Assembly: GCF_052857255.1 (NCBI RefSeq)
Contig: NW_027526723.1
Location: forward strand, 1-64,000
Origin: Amblyomma americanum
Lineage: Eukaryota; Arthropoda; Arachnida; Ixodida; Ixodidae
Reading direction: 5' to 3'
Length of the DNA stretch: 64,000 nt
The position numbers and the translations under genes are program-made. Positions 1 through 10,900 of the stretch are shown in pieces. The notes below the pieces were generated by a model. That model was given only the letters and a program-made list of their open reading frames with translations, searched no databases and had not been told where the DNA came from. Within the stretch, counting starts at the first letter, position 1. Every line of letters starts with the position of its first letter.

Positions 1-1089
1 TGCTAGTTTCGATCTAAAACTATGTCTCCCGGTGTTTTGAGCCGGAATACAAGTTTTCGCGCAGTTCTGAGAGAAAAAGTTTACACCTTTCTCTCGTCTA
101 CGCTTCGACGACTTGTAAAATTGAAGTGCGTAAATCTCGCTACTTATCTAAAATGATGTATCCCATTGTTTTGAGCCGGAATACAAGTTTTCGCGCAGTT
201 CTGAGAGAAAACGTTTACACCTTTCTCCCGTCTACTCTTTGACGACTTGTAAAATCGATGCTCGTGAATCTTGCTAGTTTCGTTCTAAAACGATGTATCC
301 CGTTCTTTTGAGCTGGATTACAAGTTTTCGCGCAGTTCTAAGAGAAAAAGTTTACACCTTTCTCTCGTCTACTCTTCGAGGACTTGTAAAATCGATGCTC
401 GAGACCTTGCTAGTTTCAATCTAAAACGATGTATCCCGTTGTTTTGAGCCGGAATACAAGTTTTCGCGCAGTTCTGAAAGAAAAAGCTTACACCATTCTC
501 TCGTCTACTCTTCGACGATTTGTAAAATCGATGCTCGTGAATCTTGCTAGTTTCGACCTAAAAGGATGTATCCGTTGTTTTGAGCCGGAATACAAGTTTT
601 CGCACAGTTGTGAGAGAAAAAGTTTACACCTTTCTCTCGTGTACTCTTCGAGGACTTGTAAAATTGATGCTCGTGAATCTTGCTAGTTTCGATCTAAAAC
701 AATGTATCCCGTTGTTTTGAGCCGGAATACAAGTTTTCGCGCAGTTCTGAGAGAAAAAGTTTACGCCTTTCTCTCGTCTACTCTTCGACGATTTGTAAAA
801 TCGATGCTCGTCAATTTTGCTAGTTTCGATCTAAAACGATGTATCCTGTTGTTTTGAGCCGGAATACAAGTTTTCGCGCAGTTCTGAGAGAAAAAGTTTA
901 CACCTTTCTCTCGTGAACTCTTCGAAGACTTGTAAAATCGATGCTCGTGAAACTTGCTAGTTTCGATCTAAAACGATGTATCCCGTTGTTTTGAGCCGGA
1001 TACAGTTTTCGCGCAGTTCTGAGAGAAAAAGTTTACACCTTTCTCTCGTATACTCTTCGAAGACTTGTAAAATCGATGCTCGTGAATCT

Positions 1090-1226
1090 TGCTAGTTTCG
1101 ATCTAAAACGATGTGTCCCGTTGTTTTGAGCCGGAATACAAGTTTACGCGCAGTTCTGAGAGGAAACGTTTACACCTTCCTCTCGTGTACTCCTCGACGA
1201 CTTGTAAAATGGATGCTCGTCAATTT
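1090..1226 (+). repeat. Monomer of the arm-covarying sub-lineage
   Basis: In this copy the inner arms read GAGAGGAA (1158-1165) and TTCCTCTC (1177-1184): both arms differ from the consensus at the partner position, so the 8-bp pairing is intact. The same double change begins at 1158, 7712, 8260, 8397, 11678, 12226, 12363, 12911, 14279, 18243, 21797 and 36828. The right-arm change alone, facing an unchanged left arm, is common elsewhere (for example in the monomers near 2230, 5470 and 31740), giving one A-C mismatch. The copies also share TTTACGCG in place of TTTTCGCG and TACTCCTCG, so they are one descent group. Confidence 0.8.
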
Positions 1227-1817
1227 TGCTAGTTTCGATCTAAAACGATGTATCCTGTTGTTTTGAGCCGGAATACAAGTTTTCGCGCAGCTCTGAGAGA
1301 AAAAGTTTACACCTTTCTTTCGTGTACTCTTCGAAGACTTGTAAAATCGATGCTCGTGAATCTTGCTAGTTTCGATCTAAAACGATGTATCCCGTTGTTT
1401 TGAGCGGAATACAAGTTTTCGCGCAGTTCTGAGAGAAAAAGTTTACACCTTTCTCTCGTATACTCTTCGAAGACTTGTAAAATCGATGCTCGCGAATCTT
1501 GCTAGTTTCGATCTAAAACGATGTGTCCCGTTCTTTTGAGCTGGAATACAAGTTTTCGCGCAGTTCTGAGAAGAAGTTTACACCTTTCTCTCGTCTACTC
1601 TTCGACGACTTGTAAAATCGATGCTCGTCAATTTTGCTAGTTTTGATCTAAAACGATGTATCCCGTTGTTTGAGCCGGAATACAAGTTTTCGCGCAGTTC
1701 TGAGAGAAAAAGTTTACACCTTTCTCTCGTGTACTCTTCGACGACTTGTAAAATCGATGCTCGTGAATCTTGCTAGTTTCGATCTAAAACGATGTATCCC
1801 GTTGTTTTGAGCCGGAA

Positions 1818-1887
1818 TACAAGTTTTCGCGCAGTTCTGAGAGAAAAAGTTTACACCTTTCTCTCGTATGCTCTTCGAAGACTTGTA
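1818..1887 (+). other. Outer dyad enclosing the inner one
   Basis: TACAAGT at 1818-1824 is the exact reverse complement of ACTTGTA at 1881-1887 (monomer positions 48-54 and 111-117). Its axis is at monomer position 82.5 and that of the inner dyad at 82, so the two are almost concentric, separated by 14 and 15 unpaired bases. Both arms are among the least variable parts of the monomer in the copies I read. Function is unknown. Confidence 0.7.
1839..1865 (+). other. Inner dyad (8-bp hairpin arms) of the monomer
   Basis: GAGAGAAA at 1839-1846 is the exact reverse complement of TTTCTCTC at 1858-1865, with an 11-nt spacer. This is positions 69-76 and 88-95 of the monomer. It recurs in most copies. 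Monomers of the last family keep the arms with a 10-nt spacer. Some sub-lineages extend the pairing to 9 bp (TGCGAGAG copies such as 30534 and 42709), weaken it (ACAATTCTC and ACCGTTCTC copies, 7 bp) or abolish it (the 133-bp copies at 59618, 60023 and 60428). It could act as a cruciform, an RNA hairpin or a protein-binding dyad; none is shown by sequence alone. Confidence 0.8.
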
Positions 1888-4800
1888 AAATCGATGCTCG
1901 TGAATCTTGCTAGTTTCGATCTAAAACGATGTGTCCCGTTGTTTTGAGCCGGAATACAAGTTTTCGCGCAGTTCTGAGAGAAAAAGTTTACACCTTTCTC
2001 TCGTCTACTCTTCGTCGACTTGTAAAATCGATGCTCGTGAATCTTGCTAGTTTCGATCTAAAACAATGTATCCCGTTGTTTTGAGCCGGAATACAAGTTT
2101 TCGCGCAGTTCTGAGAGAAAAAGTTTACGCCTTTCTCTCGTCTACTCTTCGACGATTTGTAAAATCGATGCTCGTGAATCTTGCTAGTTTCGACCTAAAA
2201 CGATGTATCCCGTTGTTTTGAGCCGGCATACAAGTTTACGCGCAGTTCTGAGAGAAAAAGTTTACACCTTCCTCTCGTGTACTCCTCGACGACTTGTAAA
2301 ATCGATGCTCGTGAATCTTGCTAGTTTCGATCTAAAACGATGTCTCCCGGTGTTTTGAGCCGGAATACAAGTTTTCGCGCAGTTCTGAGAGAAAAAGTTT
2401 ACACCTTTCTCTCGTCTACGCTTCGACGACTTGTAAAATTGAAGTGCGTAAATCTCGCTACTTATCTAAAATGATGTATCCCATTGTTTTGAGCCGGAAT
2501 ACAAGTTTTCGCGCAGTTCTGAGAGAAAAAGTTTACACCTTTCTCCCGTCTACTCTTCGACGACTTGTAAAATCGATGCTCGTGAATCTTGCTAGTTTCG
2601 TTCTAAAACGATGTATCCCGTTCTTTTGAGCTGGATTACAAGTTTTCGCGCAGTTCTGAGAGAAAAAGCTTACACCATTCTCTCGTCTACTCTTCGACGA
2701 TTTGTAAAATCGATGCTCGTGAATCTTGCTAGTTTCGACCTAAAATGATGTATCCCGTTGTTTTGAGCCGGAATACAAGTTTTCGCGCAGTGCTGAGAGA
2801 AAAAGTTTACACCTTTCTCTCGTCTACTCTTCGACGACTTGTAAAATCGATGCTCGTGAATCTTGCTAGTTTCGTTCTAAAACGATGTATGCCGTTCTTT
2901 TGAGCTGGAATACAAGTTTTCGCGCAGTTCTGAGAAAAAGTTTACACCTTTCTCTCGTATACTGTTCGAAGACTTGTAAACCCGATGCTCGTGAATCTTG
3001 CTAGTTTCGATCTAAAACAATGTATCCCGTTGTTTTGAGCCGGAATACAAGTTTTCGCGCAGTTCTGAGAGAAAAAGTTTACGCCTTTCTCTCGTCTACT
3101 CTTCGACGATTTGTAAAATCGATGCTCGTGAATCTTGCTAGTTTCGACCTAAAACGATGTATCCCGTTGTTTTGAGCCGGCATACAAGTTTACGCGCAGT
3201 TCTGAGAGAAAAAGTTTACACCTTCCTCTCGTGTACTCCTCGACGACTTGTAAAATCGATGCTCGTGAATCTTGCTAGTTTCGATCTAAAACGATGTCTC
3301 CCGGTGTTTTGAGCCGGAATACAAGTTTTCGCGCAGTTCTGAGAAAAAGTTTACACCTTTCTCTCGTCTACTCTTCGACGACTTGTAAAATCGATGCTCG
3401 TCAATTTTGCTAGTTTTGATCTAAAACGATGTATCCCGTTGTTTTGAGCCGGAATACAAGTTTTCGCGCAGTTCTGAGAGAAAAAGTTTACACCTTTCTC
3501 TCGTGTACTCTTCGACGACTTGTAAAATCGATGCTCGTGAATCTTGCTAGTTTCGATCTAAAACGATGTATCCCGTTGTTTTGAGCCGGAATACAAGTTT
3601 TCGCGCAGTTCTGAGAGAAAAAGTTTACACCTTTCTCTCGTATGCTCTTCGAAGACTTGTAATATCGATGCTCGTGAATCTTGCTAGTTTCGATCTAAAA
3701 CGATGTGTCCCGTTGTTTTGAGCCGGAATACAAGTTTTCGCGCAGTTCTGAGAGAAAAAGTTTACACCTTTCTCTCGTCTACTCTTCGTCGACTTGTAAA
3801 ATCGATGCTGGTGAATCTTGCTAGTTTCGATCTAAAACAATGTATCCCGTTGTTTTGAGCCGGAATACAAGTTTTCGCGCAGTGCTGAGAGAAAAAGTTT
3901 ACACCTTTCTCTCGTCTACTCTTCGACGACTTGTAAAATCGATGCTCGTGAATCTTGCTAGTTTCGTTCTAAAACGATGTATGCCGTTCTTTTGAGCTGG
4001 AATACAAGTTTTCGCGCAGTTCTGAGAAAAAGTTTACACCTTTCTCTCGTATACTGTTCGAAGACTTGTAAACCCGATGCTCGTGAATCTTGCTAGTTTC
4101 GATCTAAAACGATGTATCCCGTTGTTTTGAGCCGGAATACAAGTTTTCGCGCAGTTCTGTGAGAAAAAGTTTACACCTTTCTCTCGTCTACTCTCCGACG
4201 TCTTGTAAAATTGAACTGCGTAAATCTCGTTACTTCCGATCTAAAATGTTGTATCCCGTTGTTTTGAGCCGGAATACAAGTTTTCGCGCAGTGCTGAGAG
4301 AAAAAGTTTACACCTTTCTCTCGTATGCTCTTCGAAGACTTGTAAAATCGATGCTCGTGAATCTTGCTAGTTTCGATCTAAAACGATGTGTCCCGTTGTT
4401 TTGAGCCGGAATACAAGTTTTCGCGCAGTTCTGAGAGAAAAAGTCTACACCTTTCTCTCGTCTACTCTTCGTCGACTTGTAAAATCGATGCTCGTGAATC
4501 TTGCTAGTTTCGATCTAAAACAATGTATCCCGTTGTTTTGAGCCGGAATACAAGTTTTCGCGCAGTTCTGAGAGAAAAAGTTTACGCCTTTCTCTCGTCT
4601 ACTCTTCGACGATTTGTAAAATCGATGCTCGTGAATCTTGCTAGTTTCGACCTAAAACGATGTATCCCGTTGTTTTGAGCCGGCATACAAGTTTACGCGC
4701 AGTTCTGAGAGAAAAAGTTAACACCTTCCTCTCGTGTACTCCTCGACGACTTGTAAAATCGATGCTCGTGAATCTTGCTAGTTTCGATCTAAAACGATGT

Positions 4801-4909
4801 CTCCCGGTGTTTTGAGCCGGAATACAAGTTTTCGCGCAGTTCTGAGAAAAAGTTTACACCTTTCTCTCGTCTACTCTTCGACGACTTGTAAAATCGATGC
4901 TCGTCAATT

Positions 4910-7900
4910 TTGCTAGTTTTGATCTAAAACGATGTATCCCGTTGTTTTGAGCCGGAATACAAGTTTTCGCGCAGTTCTGAGAGAAAAAGTTTACACCTTT
5001 CTCTCGTGTACTCTTCGACGACTTGTAAAATCGATGCTCGTGAATCTTGCTAGTTTCGATCTAAAACGATGTATCCCGTTGTTTTGAGCCGGAATACAAG
5101 TTTTCGCGCAGTTCTGAGAGAAAAAGTTTACACCTTTCTCTCGTATGCTCTTCGAAGACTTGTAATATCGATGCTCGTGAATCTTGCTAGTTTCGATCTA
5201 AAACGATGTGTCCCGTTGTTTTGAGCCGGAATACAAGTTTTCGCGCAGTTCTGAGAGAAAAAGTTTACACCTTTCTCTCGTCTACTCTTCGTCGACTTGT
5301 AAAATCGATGCTCGTGAATCTTGCTAGTTTCGATCTAAAACAATGTATCCCGTTGTTTTGAGCCGGAATACAAGTTTTCGCGCAGTTCTGAGAGAAAAAG
5401 TTTACGCCTTTCTCTCGTCTCTCTTCGACGATTTGTAAAATCGATGCTCGTGAATCTTGCTAGTTTCGACCTAAAACGATGTATCCCGTTGTTTTGAGCC
5501 GGCATACAAGTTTACGCGCAGTTCTGAGAGAAAAAGTTTGCACCTTCCTCTCGTGTACTCCTCGACGACTTGTAAAATCGATGCTCGTGAATCTTGCTAG
5601 TTTCGATCTAAAACGATGTCTCCCGGTGTTTTGAGCCGGAATACAAGTTTTCGCGCAGTTCAGAGAGAAAAAGTTTACACCTTTCTCTCGTCTACGCTTC
5701 GACGACTTGTAAAATTGAAGTGCGTAAATCTCGCTACTTATCTAAAATGATGTATCCCATTGTTTTGAGCCGGAATACAAGTTTTCGCGCAGTTCTGAGA
5801 GAAAACGTTTACACCTTTCTCCCGTCTACTCTTCGACGACTTGTAAAATCGATGCTCGTGAATCTTGCTAGTTTCGTTCTAAAACGATGTATCCCGTTCT
5901 TTTGAGCTGGATTACAAGTTTTCGCGCAGTTCTAAGAGAAAAAGTTTACACCTTTCTCTCGTCTACTCTTCGAGGACTTGTAAAATCGATGCTCGAGAAC
6001 CTTGCTAGTTTCGATCTAAAACGATGTATCCCGTTGTTTTGAGCCGGAATACAAGTTTTCGCGCAGTTCTGAAAGAAAAAGCTTACACCATTCTCTCGTC
6101 TACTCTTCGACGATTTGTAAAATCGATGCTCGTGAATCTTGCTAGTTTCGACCTAAAAGGATGTATCCGTTGTTTTGAGCCGGAATACAAGTTTTCGCAC
6201 AGTTGTGAGAGAAAAAGTTTACACCTTTCTCTCGTGTACTCTTCGAGGACTTGTAAAATTGATGCTCGTGAATCTTGCTAGTTTCGATCTAAAGCGATGT
6301 ATCCCGTTGTCTTGAGCCGGCATACAAGTTTTCGCGCAGTTCTGAGAGAAAAAGTTTACACCTTTCTCTCGTATACTGTTCGAAGACTTGTAAACTCGAT
6401 GCTCGTGAATCTTGCTAGTTTCGATCTAAAACGATGTATCCCGTTGTTTTGAGCCGGAATACAAGATTTCGCGCAGTTCTGTGAGAAAAAGTTTACACCT
6501 TTCTCTCGTCTACTCTTCGACGTCTTGTAAAATTTAAGTGCGTAAATCTCGCTACTTTCGATCTAAAATGATGTATCCCGTTGTTTTGAGCCGGAATACA
6601 AGTTTTCGCGCAGTGCTGAGAGAAAAAGTTTACACCTTTCTCTCGTCTACTCTTCGACGACTTGTAAAATCGATGCTCGTGAATCTTGCTAGTTTCGTTC
6701 TAAAACGATGTATGCCGTTCTTTTGAGCTGGAATACAAGTTTTCGCGCAGTTCTGAGAAAAAGTTTACACCTTTCTCTTGTCTACTCTTCGACGACTTGT
6801 AAAATCGATGCTCGTCAATTTTGCTAGTTTTGATCTAAAACGATGTATCCCGTTGTTTTGAGCCGGAATACAAGTTTTCGCGCAGTTCTGAGAGAAAAAG
6901 TTTACACCTTTCTCTCGTGTACTCTTCGACGACTTGTAAAATCGATGCTCGTGAATCTTGCTAGTTTCGATCTAAAACGATGTATCCCGTTGTTTTGAGC
7001 CGGAATACAAGTTTTCGCGCAGTTCTGAGAGAAAATGTTTACACCTTTCTCTCGTATACTCTTCGAAGACTTGTAAAATCAATGCTCGTGAATCTTGCTA
7101 GTTTCGATCTAAAACGATGTGTCCCGTTGTTTTGAGCCAGAATACAAGTTTTCGCGCAGTTCTGAGAGAAAAAGTTTACACCTTTCTCTCGTCTACTCTT
7201 CGTCGACTTGTAAAATCGATGCTCGTGAATCTTGCTAGTTTCGATCTAAAACAATGTATCCCGTTGTTTTGAGCCGGAATACAAGTTTTCGCGCAGTTCT
7301 GAGAGAAAAAGTTTACGCCTTTCTCTCGTCTACTCTTCGACGATTTGTAAAATCGATGCTCGTCAATTTTGCTAGTTTCGATCTAAAACGATGTATCCTG
7401 TTGTTTTGAGCCGGAATACAAGTTTTCGCGCAGTTCTGAGAGAAAAAGTTTACACCTTTCTCTCGTGAACTCTTCGAAGACTTGTAAAATCGATGCTCGT
7501 GAAACTTGCTAGTTTCGATCTAAAACGATGTATCCCGTTGTTTTGAGCCGGGATACAAGTTTTCGCGCAGTTCTGAGAGAAAACGTTTACACCTTTCTCT
7601 CGTATACTCTTCGAAGACTTGTAAAATCGATGCTCGTGAATCTTGCTAGTTTCGATCTAAAACGATGTGTCCCGTTGTTTTGAGCCGGAATACAAGTTTA
7701 CGCGCAGTTCTGAGAGGAAACGTTTACACCTTCCTCTCGTGTACTCCTCGACGACTTGTAAAATGGATGCTCGTCAATTTTGCTAGTTTCGATCTAAAAC
7801 GATGTATCCTGTTGTTTTGAGCCGGAATACAAGTTTTCGCGCAGTTCTGAGAGAAAAAGTTTACGCCTTTCTCTCGTCTACTCTTCGACGATTTGTAAAA

Positions 7901-10900
7901 TCGATGCTCGTCAATTTTGCTAGTTTCGATCTAAAACGATGTATCCTGTTGTTTTGAGCCGGAATACAAGTTTTCGCGCAGTTCTGAGAGAAAAAGTTTA
8001 CACCTTTCTCTCGTGAACTCTTCGAAGACTTGTAAAATCGATGCTCGTGAAACTTGCTAGTTTCGATCTAAAACGATGTATCCCGTTGTTTTGAGCCGGG
8101 ATACAAGTTTTCGCGCAGTTCTGAGAGAAAACGTTTACACCTTTCTCTCGTATACTCTTCGAAGACTTGTAAAATCGATGCTCGTGAATCTTGCTAGTTT
8201 CGATCTAAAACGATGTGTCCCGTTGTTTTGAGCCGGAATACAAGTTTACGCGCAGTTCTGAGAGGAAACGTTTACACCTTCCTCTCGTGTACTCCTCGAC
8301 GACTTGTAAAATGGATGCTCGTCAATTTTGCTAGTTTCGATCTAAAACGATGTATCCCGTTGTTTTGAGCCGGAATACAAGTTTACGCGCAGTTCTGAGA
8401 GGAAACGTTTACACCTTCCTCTCGTGTACTCCTCGACGACTTGTAAAATGGATGCTCGTGAATCTTGCTAGTTTCGATCTAAAACAATGTATCCCGTTGT
8501 TTTGAGCCGGAATACAAGTTTTCGCGCAGTTCTGAGAGAAAAAGTTTACGCCTTTCTCTCGTCTACTCTTCGACGATTTGTAAAATCGATGCTCGTCAAT
8601 TTTGCTAGTTTCGATCTAAAACGATGTATCCTGTTGTTTTGAGCCGGAATACAAGTTTTCGCGCAGTTCTGAGAGAAAAAGTTTACACCTTTCTCTCGTG
8701 AACTCTTCGAAGACTTGTAAAATCGATGCTCGTGAAACTTGCTAGTTTCGATCTAAAACGATGTATCCCGTTGTTTTGAGCCGGGATACAAGTTTTCGCG
8801 CAGTTCTGAGAGAAAACGTTTACACCTTTCTCTCGTATACTCTTCGAAGACTTGTAAAATCGATGCTCGTGAATCTTGCTAGTTTTGATCTAAAACGATG
8901 TATCCCGTTGTTTTGAGCCGGAATACAAGTTTTCGCGCAGTTCTGAGAGAAAAAGTTTACACCTTTCTCTCGTGTACTCTTCGACGACTTGTAAAATCGA
9001 TGCTCGTGAATCTTGCTAGTTTCGATCTAAAACGATGTATCCCGTTGTTTTGAGCCGGAATACAAGTTTTCGCGCAGTTCTGAGAGAAAAAGTTTACACC
9101 TTTCTCTCGTATGCTCTTCGAAGACTTGTAATATCGATGCTCGTGAATCTTGCTAGTTTCGATCTAAAACGATGTGTCCCGTTGTTTTGAGCCGGAATAC
9201 AAGTTTTCGCGCAGTTCTGAGAGAAAAAGTTTACACCTTTCTCTCGTCTACTCTTCGTCGACTTGTAAAATCGATGCTCGTGAATCTTGCTAGTTTCGAT
9301 CTAAAACAATGTATCCCGTTGTTTTGAGCCGGAATACAAGTTTTCGCGCAGTTCTGAGAGAAAAAGTTTACGCCTTTCTCTCGTCTCTCTTCGACGATTT
9401 GTAAAATCGATGCTCGTGAATCTTGCTAGTTTCGACCTAAAACGATGTATCCCGTTGTTTTGAGCCGGCATACAAGTTTACGCGCAGTTCTGAGAGAAAA
9501 AGTTTGCACCTTCCTCTCGTGTACTCCTCGACGACTTGTAAAATCGATGCTCGTGAATCTTGCTAGTTTCGATCTAAAACGATGTCTCCCGGTGTTTTGA
9601 GCCGGAATACAAGTTTTCGCGCAGTTCAGAGAGAAAAAGTTTACACCTTTCTCTCGTCTACGCTTCGACGACTTGTAAAATTGAAGTGCGTAAATCTCGC
9701 TACTTATCTAAAATGATGTATCCCATTGTTTTGAGCCGGAATACAAGTTTTCGCGCAGTTCTGAGAGAAAACGTTTACACCTTTCTCCCGTCTACTCTTC
9801 GACGACTTGTAAAATCGATGCTCGTGAATCTTGCTAGTTTCGTTCTAAAACGATGTATCCCGTTCTTTTGAGCTGGATTACAAGTTTTCGCGCAGTTCTA
9901 AGAGAAAACGTTTACACCTTTCTCTCGTCTACTCTTCGAGGACTTGTAAAATCGATGCTCGAGAACCTTGCTAGTTTCGATCTAAAACGATGTATCCCGT
10001 TGTTTTGAGCCGGAATACAAGTTTTCGCGCAGTTCTGAAAGAAAAAGCTTACACCATTCTCTCGTCTACTCTTCGACGATTTGTAAAATCGATGCTCGTG
10101 AATCTTGCTAGTTTCGACCTAAAAGGATGTATCCGTTGTTTTGAGCCGGAATACAAGTTTTCGCACAGTTGTGAGAGAAAAAGTTTACACCTTTCTCTCG
10201 TGTACTCTTCGAGGACTTGTAAAATTGATGCTCGTGAATCTTGCTAGTTTCGATCTAAAGCGATGTATCCCGTTGTCTTGAGCCGGCATACAAGTTTTCG
10301 CGCAGTTCTGAGAGAAAAAGTTTACACCTTTCTCTCGTATACTGTTCGAAGACTTGTAAACTCGATGCTCGTGAATCTTGCTAGTTTCGATCTAAAACGA
10401 TGTATCCCGTTGTTTTGAGCCGGAATACAAGATTTCGCGCAGTTCTGTGAGAAAAAGTTTACACCTTTCTCTCGTCTACTCTTCGACGTCTTGTAAAATT
10501 TAAGTGCGTAAATCTCGCTACTTTCGATCTAAAATGATGTATCCCGTTGTTTTGAGCCGGAATACAAGTTTTCGCGCAGTGCTGAGAGAAAAAGTTTACA
10601 CCTTTCTCTCGTCTACTCTTCGACGACTTGTAAAATCGATGCTCGTGAATCTTGCTAGTTTCGTTCTAAAACGATGTATGCCGTTCTTTTGAGCTGGAAT
10701 ACAAGTTTTCGCGCAGTTCTGAGAAAAAGTTTACACCTTTCTCTTGTCTACTCTTCGACGACTTGTAAAATCGATGCTCGTCAATTTTGCTAGTTTTGAT
10801 CTAAAACGATGTATCCCGTTGTTTTGAGCCGGAATACAAGTTTTCGCGCAGTTCTGAGAGAAAAAGTTTACACCTTTCTCTCGTGTACTCTTCGACGACT

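Larger units (their letters stand above)
1771..1907 (+). repeat. Reference 137-bp satellite monomer
   Basis: This copy is close to the window consensus and is used here as the coordinate frame, monomer position 1 being the T of TGCTAG. The consensus has 27 G and 30 C (41.6% GC) and 11 CpG, where about 5.9 would be expected. It has ATCGAT at positions 120-125, so one ClaI site per typical monomer, and three TCGA sites at about 9, 105 and 121. A/T tracts lie near positions 16-19, 35-38, 54-57, 74-78 and 117-120. The main variable sites are 20-32 (CGATG/CAATG/CTATG/TGATG, then TATCCC/TGTCCC/TCTCCC/TGGCCC/TATGCC), 58-68, 81-90, 97-112 and 129-137. No CENP-B box, telomere motif or Pol III box is present. 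Confidence 0.9.
1..4909 (+). repeat. Left block of the 14-monomer family, rearranged
   Basis: This stretch holds the same distinguishable monomers as the 14-member cycle described at 5322-7232, but in shuffled runs. The run at 2986-3883 recurs at 4489-5386 (offset 1503 bp, 11 monomers), which I infer to be a tandem duplication. Monomers at 3273 and 4776 are chimeric: the left half is of the GTCTCCCGG type, the right half of the type with a 2-bp deletion in GAGAGAAAAAG and a GTCAATTTT end. There is no gene or unique sequence. Confidence 0.8.

Noticed and set aside
104..161. Internal duplication within the monomer (TTCGA...TAAAATCGATG against TTCGATCTAAAACGATG)
   Set aside because: The two stretches share TTCGA, TAAAA and CGATG but need about 6 bases of gaps over 23. 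That is too weak to claim the monomer arose from a shorter unit without an alignment score against shuffled sequence.
204..218. AAACGTTT palindrome in some monomers as a binding site
   Set aside because: It results from a single base change (AAAAAG to AAAACG), appears in unrelated monomer types, and is not centred on the dyad axis. Chance is sufficient.
1771..1907. CENP-B box
   Set aside because: I compared TTCG-containing stretches on both strands with the nTTCGnnnnAnnCGGGn pattern. TTTCGATCTAAAACGATG has TTCG and a correctly placed A but lacks CGGG, and the reverse-strand AACGGGAT lacks the upstream TTCG. No match.
1771..1907. Pol III internal promoter or tRNA-like T-loop at GTTTCGATC
   Set aside because: Only the TTCGA core resembles a B box. 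The flanking GG and CC are missing and there is no A box or T-run terminator at suitable spacing.
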